NCBI GenBank assembly: GCA_027625915.1
Contig: JANTQA010000029.1
Coordinates: 7,192,001-7,256,000, forward strand
DNA: 64,000 nucleotides
Reading direction: 5' to 3'
Source of the DNA: Anaeramoeba flamelloides
Taxonomy: Eukaryota > Metamonada > Anaeramoebidae
The notes under the pieces are model-generated. The model had not been told where the DNA came from. It did no database searches and was given only the letters and a program-made list of their open reading frames with translations. Shown piece by piece: positions 53,427-64,000 of this stretch. The number at the start of each line of letters is the position of its first letter. Positions within the stretch are counted from its first letter, which is position 1. The translations under genes were made by a program, and so were the position numbers.

Positions 53427-54359
53427 AGGACTAGTCTCTATTAATTTTTTTTTTTGACCAATAACTAAATAAGGAATCCTTATCTTGAAATATGTTTAAA
53501 ATTGATCAAAAAACAGGTTTTTTCAATGTTAGAACTTTTAGTTCTTTTTTTTTAAAAAAATTTTACAATTATTCAAAAAAAGTGATTTTTACAATTTTTT
53601 TTAAAAAAATATCTTGAACGTATGAGAATTTTTTGATTAATTTTGGATTTAATTATTGTTTCAAAAATAATATTTATTCTAATTTTGAAAAACTAAAAAA
53701 TAATTTAAAACTAGTGAATATTTTCTCTTTCACTTCTGTTCATCCAACTTGACTCTATAAAGAACTCAATTTGTTTTATCAATAATTACTTTTTAAAAAA
53801 ATAGTTCTTATTCTTTTCTTTTATTTTTTTTGACTCTGACAAAAACTTTTAGAATGATAATTTGTGAATCCTTAAAAAAACTTCAAATCCAACAAGAACA
53901 AAAGAGTGTAAACTGAAAAAGTAGATTCATGTAAAAAAAGAATGGTACAAGAAAAGAATTAAAATCTTTTATCAAGAGTAAAGCATATATTGCATATTTT
54001 TTTTGAATCAAACTGTTTTTTCATGCAAATCCAAAAAAAGCTTTTCAGGTTTATTTTTCAAAGTATTTTTTGTAGTTCTTCCACAAACACAACAAGGTTT
54101 TGCTTTCTTGCTCATATTTTTTTTTATTTTTTGTATTTTTGCGAAAAGTTGAAAAAAAGCAACTTTCAAAAAAGTGAAAAAATGGAAAAATTTTTTATTT
54201 CTATAAAAACAATAACTAAATTTAATTAATGTAATTTATCGAGATTTCATTACTATACAAAGAAGTTTTTCACTTTGATTTCAAATCTAAGTAATTGGCA
54301 AAAAAAATTTCTAAATCTCTATTAAATTTACCTAAAAAATTTTAATAGAGAATAGTCAC
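53427..54359. mobile_element. 0.93-kb TIR element (RGACTAG ends), copy 2
   Basis: TTAA on both sides. Left end AGGACTAGTCTCTATTAATT, right end inverse with two or three changes (TTTTAATAGAGAATAGTCAC). Collinear with 43576-44511 over the whole length. Retains the 35-aa CCVCG frame; the homeodomain-like frame is interrupted. Non-autonomous. Confidence 0.88.
54008..54115 (-). CDS. Conserved 35-aa Cys-cluster ORF in the TIR element, copy 2
   Basis: Same frame and length as 44265-44158 (MSKKAKPCCVCGRTTKN); ends LHEKTV instead of LHENIV. Conservation may reflect only the youth of the duplication. Confidence 0.3.
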   Translation of the reverse strand: MSKKAKPCCVCGRTTKNTLKNKPEKLFLDLHEKTV

Positions 54360-55027
54360 TTAAAATTCAAAATTTTATTTGTCCTAAATCAGCTTAAATT
54401 ATTAATTTACCTTTGAAAATTGGGAACTTTGTTGATTTATTTTAATTGGTTGTCATGTGATTTTTTTGGAAAGCTGAATGAAAATATTGATCTTTTTTTT
54501 TTACAATTAACAGTAGTCAAAAATCTAATAATTTATTGTGTTCAATAAGATTTATAATAGATTTTTAGAGTCATTTGAACACTATTTGAGACAATGGAAT
54601 TATTAATATCATTTCCCCCTCAATTACAAACATTCTTTGATTATAGACGAATCTATGGTGACGCTAATCCCTTAAATACGATAAAATTTAATCTGATTTT
54701 CTTTTATTCAATTCTAAAATGTGACTTTAATTCAAACTATTATTTCACCTGGAAGTGTACCAGTACAAACAATAAAAAGAAAGCAAGACGAAACCACAAT
54801 CTATTTCTTGAAATTTAATAGCTGAAATCAAAAAAGGAAATTCAAGTAAAAATTTTTGACTCAACATTCTGCAAGCAGAAAAAATCTCAAATTCAAATGA
54901 CTTTGGATCACTACAGCGAAACAAATTCATCTCAATTCCATACAGAAAAACTTTTTTTCTTTTCTATTTTTTAAATTTCTTTATTTTTTATTTATTCAAT
55001 TTTTGATCTGAATTGTTATTTATTTTT

Positions 55028-55054
55028 TATTTGTTTGTTTGTTTGTTTGTTTAT
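55028..55054. repeat. Microsatellite (GTTT)n downstream of the coiled-coil gene
   Basis: Five to six GTTT units followed by ATTT units, directly after the proposed stop codon of the minus-strand gene. Confidence 0.8.
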
Positions 55055-55529
55055 TTATTTTTTAGAGCCTGTGGCCACTATTTTTTCATAAATTTGATTC
55101 TTTTGAAAAAATAAATAAAATCTTACTGTCTTGTTGATCCATTTTCTGAATTCTCTCTTGAAGCAGAAGGTTATCTTTTTTTAATTTTTGGATAATTTTC
55201 CACTTTTCTTCTTCTTTTTCATTTTTATCTTTTTTTTTTTCAGATAATTGTTTTTTTAATAATGAAACCTCTTCAAATAATTGGTGGAGTTGGTTTTCGT
55301 TTTTTAATGGTTTGTAATCCTTGTCGTTGTTTTTTTTTTGAATCCCAAGATCTTTGAAAATATTTTCTAAATTTTCTTCATCACGATCACCTTCATCAGA
55401 GAACGATAAGCCAGAACTTGTATCTGAAGACTCTTCAGAAAAAATAATTTCTTTTTCTTTTTGAAACAAATCCTCATTCGTAAACTCTTCAATAATTGAA
55501 CTTAATTCAATTGGTAGTTGTTGACTCAT
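55055..55529 (-). CDS. Small acidic/coiled-coil protein of unknown function
   Basis: From the ATG at 55529 the frame encodes an N-terminal acidic, Ser-rich half (FSEESSDTSSGLSFSDEGDRDEEN cut by two clusters) and a charged heptad-like helix (VSLLKKQLSEKKKDKNE, IIQKLKKDNLLLQERIQKM), a good coiled-coil candidate. Unspliced it ends at 55086 with a Phe/Ser tail. A GTAAGA donor right after the helix (55126) and a TAG acceptor at 55078 would give a 49-nt intron and a 141-aa product ending MATGSKK, which reads better. No family recognised; acidic-plus-coiled-coil proteins are often adaptors. Gene existence is supported by composition and helix periodicity, function unknown. Confidence 0.6.
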
Positions 55530-56225
55530 CTTGGTAGAACAATTTTATCAATTAAATTTCCAATATAAGCTTGTTGTTCGGAAAAGCAAAATGTGAAAAA
55601 ATGAATTTTGTTGTGGCAAAATAAGAATTTTGGAACCTTTGTTAAAGAAATGGTTAAACTTTTCTAATGAAGAATTTGTGGATCTGTATTTGTTCAGGAA
55701 GCGATATTGTGTTCTTTTTTTGATCTTTTTTAAAAAATATTTTTTATCTCGTTCGTAAAAATATAAAATGTTACAATTTCCTTCAGAAAATTGTAAAATC
55801 AGAACTGTTTCACAAAATATTTGAAGAGTGTTTCGATGGTATTAAAATTATTTTAATTTCTTAAGGACTCTAACTTTGAGATGTTTGGAAATAATACTTT
55901 TAAAACTAACAACGGTTTGTATGTTGAGTTTGAAAAGATCTGTCAAGAGTTCTTGTTAAAATTTTAAAATTTCAAGTTTTTGTTTGACACTTGGTATTTG
56001 GCTCAAACTATTTTCAAACCAAATTCATTATTTGCTAGGAATACTTTTGTAAATCAAAATTTCTCTTTTGTAAGTTCTATATAAATTATTTTCAATCACA
56101 ATATAGTTTACTTTGGGTGTAATAATATACTTGAATATAATTTGGATAGAACGTACAATAATATCAAAAAAAATTAGATTTTAAATTTCTTCTTTATTTT
56201 GGTTCTGTGATTTCGATAAATTTAA

Positions 56226-57894
56226 GGACTACGTTGGCAATTTAACAATTTGTCTCAACACCTTTTGGCCCAATCTCATTTAAAAAGTGAAGTTAGGATC
56301 TTGGAAATATTTTCCAATTTGGATCAAAAACTCATTTTATGTCATTTTTTTTATGAAAAATGAAATTGAAATTTTGAGATATGTAAACTCGAACACCTTG
56401 TTAAGGATGGTAAAAATGAAAAAAAAAATAATCATGAATATTTAACATTAAAAAAACTCTCAATAATAAACTTTGAGGCTAAATAATTGTATTTTCAATG
56501 ATTTTTGAACATTGGGTTACTTTGAATTGTTACATTGTCTCCACAAACAATTAATCCGTCCCAACCCTAATGGAAAATATTATAAGGCATATAATTTGGT
56601 TTTCTATTATAAAATTGTGTTTTTTGAAAGAGAAAATTCAATTTCGATCATAAGATCAAAATTTCAACTTGTCTTACTTCCTTCGAGTTTTTTTTTTTGT
56701 AAAAGCCAAGACAAAAATTAAATTTTTCCAAGAAAAGAAATTAAAGAAATCATGGAAATCAAAGAAACAAAAGAAATCACAGAAACCCATGGAAGCTTGA
56801 AAGCGTTTTTTGATCATTGCTTTTAAATTGTTTAAATCTGAGATTAAAACAATTTTGGAAAATGAAGATCCACATTAATGTAAGTTTTTTTTATTGATTT
56901 GTTTGTCAATTTCAAAAGGAAACAAAAAATAGAAAACTTATTTTTAATCTTCTATTATAAATTTTACAGTTTATGATGAGCTTTAATAACTCTTTTACGG
57001 TTTGTTGAACAAAATAAAATTTCAGAATAGAAAATCAATTTGAGGTCTTATAAATTTTTCAAGGTATTTCTGGAACGGCTGTATCGATTATTACAAAGGG
57101 GTTGTGATTTTGGCTTATTTTTTTTTGTTTCTTTTTGTTTTTCCTTGAATTAAATCTCCCCAACATGACTAAGAGGAGAGTGTCTCCTCGAATTTTTTTT
57201 GGAACAACACGATCCATGTCAAACACATAAAATATTAAGTTTCGGGTACTTCTTAGATAAAGTTTTTTTTGTTTGGATCGTTTCTTTTATAACCCAATTT
57301 GTTGTGCCAAGTATAATTGGGTTGAGATGCTGTGGGAAAGGTTTGGTGAGATTTTACATGAAAGGATCTTTTGAAAATTAAATTTGGGAAAATTAGTCAG
57401 TTTTTGTTTTTAAAAAATAGATTTCAAAGTCAGTTGAAGAAAAAATGATCTTTATAATTTTGGGAATTGCGAATTTTGGTGGATTCAATACAATACCAAA
57501 CCATTTACGTACCATTTCATCAAAAAAATGTCTTTTTTTTCAAAGAACAAATACCTCTCATCCAAAATTGCCAATTTTCTCCATTTTGACCTTTTGGGTG
57601 AAAATTGAAAACCATTTCATCTTAACTCACACACCAGAAAATAACACTAGTTAACCCCCAACAAGTCAAAATGGTTTTCAATTTTCACCTGGAAAGAAAT
57701 TTTCTCCAAAAGCTGTTTTTTCCGATCATTCTTTTTCATTTTGAGATACGAGGAATCTTAAATTCAGACTTTTTTCGGAAAAATTCATTTTTTCATACTT
57801 AGATCTCACTAAATAAATATTTGTGAGATATATCAATCACCAAATACTCTTTAAAACACACCAAACAACAAATTTTCAATTGCCAACGTAGTCG
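56226..57894. mobile_element. 1.67-kb DNA transposon with GGACTACG ends, decayed
   Basis: Ends GGACTACGTTGGCAATT and its inverse AATTGCCAACGTAGTCG, flanked by TTAA on both sides (so TTAA or TA duplication). Length suits a Tc1/mariner-size element. Inside, the frame around 57199-57260 reads EQHDPCQTHKI, close to the Tc1-type QDNDPKHTS block with the second catalytic Asp. A nearby frame reads VEMLWERF where that family has IENLW. Elsewhere stops and shifts abound, so the transposase is dead. A hairpin of about 25-nt arms (GGTGAAAATTGAAAACCATT) lies at 57596-57690. Confidence 0.65.
57199..57381 (+). pseudogene. Possible Tc1-type transposase remnant
   Basis: The frame opens with EQHDPCQTHKI, resembling the family's FQQDNDPKHTS motif, then runs into unrelated text. 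VEMLWERFGEILHER in another frame resembles the LNPIENLW region with the final acidic residue. Several frame changes separate these. Moderate to weak evidence; position inside a TIR element supports it. Confidence 0.4.
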
Positions 57895-58499
57895 TTAAAG
57901 ATGAATAAATATTTTTAATTAAAACGATGAAAAAACAATAATTTACAATATTTTTTATATATTCTAATTGAGAATTCACAAAAAGATTTTTATTAATTAA
58001 TGTGATAGATTCCTTTGTAATCCAAGTTTAAAATCCAGATATTACCAAAGATTGTTTGAAATTGACTAATGATTTTCAGAAAACTACACATGTGTAAATT
58101 TGGAATGTTGGGCAAAATAGAGTTTTTACACTTTTGTAGTATCAAAAAAAATAAAATTGAAAAAAACTTTTTTAGACAGAACTAATACTTTTATTAACCT
58201 TACATCTTAATTAATTTGTTTTATTTCATAATATAATCAAAATTACAGAAAAAAATGAGTCTTTTCTATTTATTTTTTTTTTTAGTAATATTCCTTTTTG
58301 AAAGTATCTAGTCAAGAAAAAAAAGATGTTTTTATGGTATAAAAAATACCAAATTAATAGAACAAAGAATTTTAGTTTAATTCTACTTGGAGATTTATTT
58401 TTAAGAGAAAATAACTAATCATTTTGAAAATGCTGCATTCATCTAATAAAACTCAAATATAAAAAAAAATCATTTATGATAATTATTGAAGTTTCCACC

Positions 58500-58815
58500 A
58501 AGTGCCTATCTTTGCCAGAATGTAAAAGAATTGTTTAAAATCAAAGATTTTACTCAATTCTTTTGATTTCAGGTAAACTTCACTTCATTTTTTTCATAAT
58601 TTTTGAAATAAACTGAAAATTTCTGTAATTTTCTTATTATTACAAAATTTGAAAAAAATCTAATCGTTCTTTTCTTGATTTTTTCTGTTTTATCTGTATA
58701 ATATATTGATTTTGCAAATAAAAAGAAAACTAGAGAAAAGGTAAAGGTAGTTTTCCAGAAAACAAAAGAATTAAGTAAAAGATAAGATATTTGACTCTAT
58801 TCTATTAAATTCAAG
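58500..58815. repeat. Dispersed repeat with TTTTACTCAATTCTTT hairpin
   Basis: AAGTGCCTATC, GATTTTACTCAATTCTTT, GGTAGTTTTCCAGAA and GAATTAAGTAAAAGAT blocks correspond to 20860-21030 in similar order. Confidence 0.6.
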
Positions 58816-59125
58816 AAAACCAAACTGGAAATCAAAAAAAAAAAAAAAAATAGTATTTTATAAAATTCTAAATGAAAACATACTTCTCTAATAGTCCAAA
58901 TTATTAACTACCCATTCGAAATATATTCTTCAGATTTAAAATTCAATTAAAATATTATATATAATATAACCATTTAACTTTGAAAAAAAAAAAAATTGAA
59001 TTTTTTATTATTAAATTTTAGAAAAATCTTAATAGAACCTGGAAAATTGGATTGTCCAACTTAAATTGTAAAATATCTTTAAAAATATTTTTTTACAAAG
59101 ATCTTCTATTAGCCAATAATATTTA

Positions 59126-59321
59126 AAGTCAGTTCAACTTTAAAGGCACAAACTTTCAACGAAATTTAAGGTACAATAAAAATCTCAAATTAAGGAACAA
59201 AATTCAGATTCTAGTAAAATAAATTGTAAAAAAAAAAATTCCAAATTTTGTGCCTTAATTTGAGATTTTTCTGTGCCTTAAATTTCGTTGAAAGTTTGTG
59301 TCTTAAAAGTGGAACTGACTG
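59126..59321. mobile_element. Hairpin MITE (CAGTCAGTTCC family), copy 5
   Basis: Left AAGTCAGTTCAACTTTAAAG (first base changed), right inverse AAGTGGAACTGACTG, TA flanks, 196 bp. Confidence 0.9.
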
Positions 59322-59699
59322 TATTTTAATTGAAATTATCTACAGGTGAACAATTAATAAATGTTTATTTTTTGTTTTAAAAAAAAATTGTTTCATGATA
59401 GTCTTGGATTACTTGAATGGTTTCGTTTTCTAAATAAATGAGCTCAATTATTAAGTGGGGAATCTAGTTTTCATTTATGTTTGATTTTTTTAGTTTTAAT
59501 GTTTATTTTCTTGAATTAAAGTTAATAAAAATATCTACAAGTTTATTTACTATATTTAATTTTAGAACAGAAATTCCAGTAACAAATAGACCTAAATATT
59601 TTATTTAATTTTCTTTTCCATTTTTTTTTTGGTTTTGTTTTTCTCGAAAATTATTATTAGTTTTAATAAAAATTAAGCCTTGGTTTGTTAGTAAGGGTT

Positions 59700-60260
59700 T
59701 TTTGGGGTATTTAATTTAACAATCTAAATGAAAATTAAAGTTGGGAAAAACATTAGTTTTTTTAAAATTAAAATATAATTATTCTTTAGTTCAAAAAAGA
59801 AAAACAAATTACTTTTTGGGAATATTGCTTTTGAATGAAATATGTTACAACACCAAAAATACCTTTTCAATTTTTTTTTAGATTGTAACCCTCCTATAAA
59901 ATAACAAAGAATAATTTCAAAATTTTTACCATTTTTCTCAATTTTGACCACTTATGTAAAAATAATAAACAACCTTTACTTAATTCACATATTGGAAATC
60001 AATAATAACAACTTCTCAGCAATAACTCAAGTTTTTTAATTTTCACATTAGAAGTAATTTATCCAAAAAACAGTTTTTTCCAACCTTCTTTTATATTTTT
60101 TTGAACAATTAGACTCTAATATGTGAAAAATATATGATTTTGTTCTTTGTAAGATATTACTGAAGAATAATTGTGAGAATTACCAGCCTTAATGAATCCA
60201 TGATATAAGTACACAATATTTTGTATTTCGATTGTGTGTATTTATTTAAATAATGAATAA
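59700..60260. repeat. Diverged relative of the right half of the 56226 element
   Basis: CATTTTTCTCAATTTTGACC, AACTCAAGTTTTTTAATTTT, CACATTAGAAGTAATTTATC and CAGTTTTTTCCAACCTTCTT follow in the same order as the corresponding blocks at 57560-57740. Ends unclear; the terminal GGACTACG motif was not found. Confidence 0.5.
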
Positions 60261-63128
60261 AAAAGTGTAATCAAAAATTTATTGGGGTTTAAATAAACTA
60301 GTATTACTAGTTAAATAAAAAAAAAACATTTTCGAGTTGTTCAACTAAATTAACTTCCAAATTTATTCAATTGAAGTTTTAAATAACTATTCCAAATATG
60401 ATTTCCCTTTTTCAAGATTCCAAAAGTAAAAAAAGTTTTTAAAGATCTTTTTTCTCAAATAAATATGTAAAATAAACAAATTTTTACTTTGAAAGTAGCA
60501 AGTTACTGTTTTTTCTCGAATGATTTGATTACACTGTACTTAATTTTATATATTGAGTATCCTAAAAGTAATTAAATAACAGCTGTGAATTAGGAACTAT
60601 ACTTAATCTTTGAAATTGTCAGATCAGTTCTATAACATGGTGCAAAAAAATAAAAATATTTTATGGGTGATCTTTTCTACTTACAAATTTTGAAGATATC
60701 AAGTGTAAAAAAATTCTGATCAGCACAGAAACTCAAGAATAGAAAATTTTTATTAGTGATATCAATTATTTTTTTTCCATTTTTTCTGATTTAAGAAAAC
60801 CTTTAAATTCATTTTATTTCATATCTAATAAAAAAAATTGTACTTTTTTTAACTATTTTGTCTCAATATTATCCAATAAACAATCTTTGATACCAATAAT
60901 ATATTTAAAAAAAATATTTACTTTATTGAGATAATTTTTGGTTAAAATAGTAATTTATTTATTGAACCTATTAAAAATCTTATTAGTGCTATGAAAATAA
61001 AGGGCTATAATCTATTAAAGATTTAAAATAATTTGAAAATTTTACTTTTCAATTGTATATTTGATATAAGATAAAATTCGATTTTTCAAAATAAAATTTT
61101 CTATAAGATATTTGAAAATTAAATAATTTTATCCTCAAAATTCAAAATCGATTTTTTTATTCCAAAAATGATCTAAATTGTTAAAATGAATCTTTATAAT
61201 AAGGCCAAACAATTTGTTAAATAATGAATTTCAAAGATGAAATTTTTTTTCCAATTATTTTTTGTTTTTTGAAAAACAGACAACTACTTATTTTAAACCT
61301 TAAAGAATAAAAAAAAAAAATAAAAATAAATTTCATTGATAAATTATTATTGAAATTCTATCAAATTTTCATTTATTTAATAACCTATAACCCTACATTA
61401 GTTTTATTTATTAAAATTTGAATAAAAATATTAATCATTGAAATTAATAACAAAATTAAAAAATTTTCTTTCTGAATCAAGCCTTTCTAACAAAAAACAA
61501 AAAATATTTTGCACCATTTTCAAGAATTAACTTAATTTTTTTAAATAAAAATAATAGGTTATTTTTTTTTTGTTTTATATTGGAAACATGTGAATTTTTT
61601 ATTTCAAAAAATAAACTCAATTTAATAAATTGTTTAAATGGGTTGAAATCCTCTATTTCATCAGTCAAAACACAAATTACAAAAAAAAATTGTTTTCAAA
61701 AATCACAACAAAATTTGATTTTATTTTTTTAAAAAAAAATACTTGCTTAAGTAAGCAAGCAAATTTCTACATTCTGAAAAAGTTTAGTTATGTAAATACT
61801 ATTGAAAGATATTTTACAAAGTTCTAGCAGATTTTGGCATTATGAAACCAAAACATCATTCGCTACTCTATTTGTGAAAAAAAAAACAAACCCAAAGTAA
61901 ATCAAAGTTGAGTCTTTCATTTTTCGTTTTTTGAACTTTTTTTTTGATTAAATTTTTGGTTTTATTAAATTTTGATTTTGGATCTGGAAATGTGTTTATA
62001 TAAATGAGTGAAATTAATCCAAAAGTAAACCAAAAAATAGACCCGAAAGTATGTATATTTGAAACAAATATTTTCTTTTAGAAGACCAAACATGAAAGAT
62101 CACCTTTCCAAATAAATTTGTTGAAATCAAGAATGAAAAAAAAAAATCAATTAAAACTATTTTAGAAGTTTAGTTTTCTATGTCTTTCAAATTTGTATGA
62201 ATCTAAATAATTTTTCTCCTAGAATTTTTCACTATCACTACTATTTATTATTATTACAAGAAAAGATTTTTTTACTAATTTTGCTTTCAAATTTTTTTTT
62301 TTCCAATATTTTTATCAAAAAAAGCCAAAATAAATGATTACTATTTCAAAAATTAAAATAAAAGGAATTAAATTCTCAAAAACGAAAAACAGTTACAAAA
62401 GATTCAACCCAAAATAAAAGAAAAATTGAGTAAAAATTTCAATCAGACTCAGAATTATTTTGAGTTTTCCAATTTTCAAGGAAAATAAATAATTATAAAA
62501 TCAAATGAATTTGTCCACTAAATCCTTATTCTCGACAGTAATTTTAAATATCCTATTTTCTGAACCAAAAACAAGAATTATATAAATTAAATGAAAATAG
62601 GATTTTTATATCCCTTTTGGAAATTCTTTAGAAATAAAAAGTAATTTGTTTCTCAAAAATTATTTCCATGAAGAATTAAGAATAAAACGAAATTAAAGAA
62701 TATGTAATTGTACCAAGTGTTCCAAATAAATGCTTGAAATAAATGATTTTTATTTATTTTTTCTTGATCAATCTTTTCATTTTTTTGAAATCCATTTTTT
62801 AATTGGTATGCTTAATTATATTATACTAAGATATACCCCACCCCCGTGTTTATTAAAATATCAGTGTATTTGGTTAAAGAAAAGATTTGTAGAATTCAGT
62901 TTCACATAAATAGTGAAATCAAAATTTGAATTAATTACTTTCTTACTTCAAAAAAATCTTTTCTACTTATTTTGCTCCAAAGACTGAAAAAAATTTATTT
63001 TTCTTGGTTTACCCAACACCAAATTGAGAAGTAAACACAGACTTCTCCAAGATTAGTTCACAATTAATTTGGGGATATTTATTTCATTTTTTTTTTTTTT
63101 TTTTATCATTTTCTTTCTTTTCAGCAAA

Positions 63129-64000
63129 ATGAGTAAATATAATTCAGCGTATTCTTTTTTAGAGGAACCTGAAGTAAGTAGTCTTAAAAAAAAAATTAAA
63201 AAGAAACAAACAAAGCCAATCAAACAGTACCACCGACTTCCAAAACACAAACAAATCGCAAATAAACCTACACATTCTGGAATTGATCTTCCAAAAGAAG
63301 AAAAAAAATGTGTCCTTCAAATCCAACACTTGCTGCGTAAATACCTTTCAGGCAAGAAACAAAAAGAAAGGAAATATATTTTAATCACAAGTCAATTAAG
63401 AAAGTACTTACAAACCATTCGATCTGAAAAAATTCGTCAACAAATGCTGATAATTGGTGAATTAATTGAAACCGAAGGAAAGTATATAAGCTATTTAAAA
63501 TTGATAATCCAATTGTTGAAAGAAATTGAGGCGAAAAAAATCTTGACAAAGCTTGAAATCAGGTCAATCGATGATGGGCTTGAGGCAATTTATAAATTCA
63601 ATTTATTAGTGCTAAAAGAGCTTCAAGCATGCTCCAATTATTGGACTAAAAAAACGACAATTGCCCAGTGCTTTTCAGAGTTCATTCCCTATATGGGGAT
63701 CTATGCACCATTCATTAACAATTATGAACAAAAATTCCAACAAATCGAGAAATTAAAAAAAGACAATCCAAAATTTGGAAAATTTTTAACACAGGTATCG
63801 AAAAATCCTCAATCACATGGTCTTCGGTTTGAGTCAATGATAATCATGCCTGTGCAACGGCTACCAAGGTATGTGTTATTGTTAAAGGAATTAGCCAAAT
63901 ATAAATCTGGCAGGGAAAGGGAATTGTGTCATGAGGTTGCAAATAAAATGAAGATCACAACATCAAAAATTAACGAGAAGAAGCGATCGTTCGAAAGTAT
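63129..64000 (+). CDS. Rho guanine-nucleotide exchange factor (DH domain), 5' part, runs off right edge
   Basis: ATG at 63129-63131; the frame stays open for 290 codons to the window end. A basic N terminus precedes an IQ-like stretch (CVLQIQHLLRKYLSGKK, about 60-76), then a Dbl-homology domain from about 108: IGELIETEGKYISYLKLI (CR1), FSEFIPYMGIYAPFINNYEQ (CR2) and FESMIIMPVQRLPRYVLLLK (CR3, PVQRLPRY about 241-248). The DH domain drives GDP release from Rho/Rac GTPases; the IQ-like helix may bind calmodulin-like proteins. A PH domain would be expected beyond the edge. A strong acceptor (T-run, then TTTCTTTTCAG, ending at 63124) directly before the ATG suggests a 5'-UTR or coding upstream exon; GTAAAC at about 63031 is a possible donor. 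GAAGTAAGTAG at codons 15-18 is a donor-like sequence that is probably exonic. Confidence 0.93.
   Translation, partial: MSKYNSAYSFLEEPEVSSLKKKIKKKQTKPIKQYHRLPKHKQIANKPTHSGIDLPKEEKKCVLQIQHLLRKYLSGKKQKERKYILITSQLRKYLQTIRSEKIRQQMLIIGELIETEGKYISYLKLIIQLLKEIEAKKILTKLEIRSIDDGLEAIYKFNLLVLKELQACSNYWTKKTTIAQCFSEFIPYMGIYAPFINNYEQKFQQIEKLKKDNPKFGKFLTQVSKNPQSHGLRFESMIIMPVQRLPRYVLLLKELAKYKSGRERELCHEVANKMKITTSKINEKKRSFES

Larger units (their letters stand above)
51563..55054. other. Intergenic with TIR elements
   Basis: Upstream of the gelsolin-like gene. GATCGATCTTTTAGC-like text occurs twice (about 51485-51500 and 51650-51665), a local duplication. It holds an ACTGGTATTTG-family fragment (from 52061), a TIR element with minisatellite (52147-52656) and the second RGACTAG element (53427-54359). 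A minus frame at 52741-53031 (96 codons) has no recognisable domain. The stretch 54594-54850 resembles the interior of the 42141 element. Confidence 0.6.
55530..63128. other. Long intergenic region with DNA-transposon relics
   Basis: Holds the 1.67-kb TIR element (56226-57894), the 58500-58815 repeat, a hairpin MITE (59126-59321), a diverged relative of the 1.67-kb element's right half (about 59700-60260) and a stretch at 60570-60790 related to 1000-1200. A CTTGCTTA-AG-TAAGCAAG hairpin lies at about 61742-61759. Frames at 61477-61668 (minus) and 61630-61827 (plus) overlap and have no domain. No host gene recognised. Confidence 0.6.

Noticed and set aside
54594-54818. 74-codon plus-strand frame (MELLISFPPQ)
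   Set aside because: Part of the region resembles the interior of the 42141 element, so it is more likely repeat-derived.

Overview
The window is very AT-rich eukaryotic DNA with long homopolymer runs, spliceosomal GT-AG introns, a nuclear-type tRNA with a pol III terminator, and Lys/Asn-rich low-complexity tracts inside otherwise conserved proteins. Protein genes are sparse: ten supported or partial genes, one weaker one, and one tRNA in 64 kb. The mix (Ras and Rho exchange factors, an ORP-type lipid-transfer protein, a HIP14-like ankyrin protein, a gelsolin-like protein) suggests a free-living amoeboid protist. Anaeramoeba is my first guess and dictyostelid-like amoebae the alternative; no marker gene in the window settles this.

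Layout. A U1A/U2B''-type RRM exon runs off the left edge on the minus strand (110-349). A complete LSm2 gene lies at 4342-4749 (minus), and its first coding exon appears to be only the ATG. A four-exon oxysterol-binding-protein-related gene occupies 10760-14334. A tRNA-Arg(UCU) lies at 18196-18267 (minus), directly before a calreticulin/calnexin-family gene at 18533-19702. A two-exon SR-protein kinase lies at 24290-26456 (minus). An ankyrin-repeat protein with a degenerate DHHC domain is at 33008-34735. A RasGEF with tandem ubiquitin-fold N-terminal modules runs from about 41255 to 47113 and uses a 22-nt micro-exon. A basic protein with one gelsolin-like module is at 50255-51475 (minus), and a small acidic/coiled-coil protein at 55055-55529 (minus). 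A RhoGEF starts at 63129 and leaves by the right edge.

The rest is mostly transposon-derived. I see at least five families of short elements with terminal inverted repeats: a hairpin MITE with CAGTCAGTTCC ends and TA duplications (five copies plus a relic); an ACTGGTATTTG-ended family (about six copies); a family with long AATTGGGAACAT-type inverted repeats (three copies); a group whose ends read TTAA then RGACTA (four elements, one of 1.67 kb with a possible transposase relic); and a TTATTAAATT-ended element. Larger diverged dispersed repeats recur at 0.6-1.1 kb scale. Several elements sit inside introns and account for the long introns of the ORP and RasGEF genes.

Functionally, three genes belong to pre-mRNA splicing (U1A/U2B'', LSm2, SRPK). 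Three act at ER/Golgi membranes (ORP, calnexin-like, HIP14-like), and three in small-GTPase/actin control (RasGEF, RhoGEF, gelsolin-like). There is no operon-like logic; neighbours appear independently transcribed. Several of the best genes (U1A/U2B'', LSm2 and the N-terminal parts of the ORP and RasGEF) become visible only when short exons are joined across introns. I see no viral or retroviral element.
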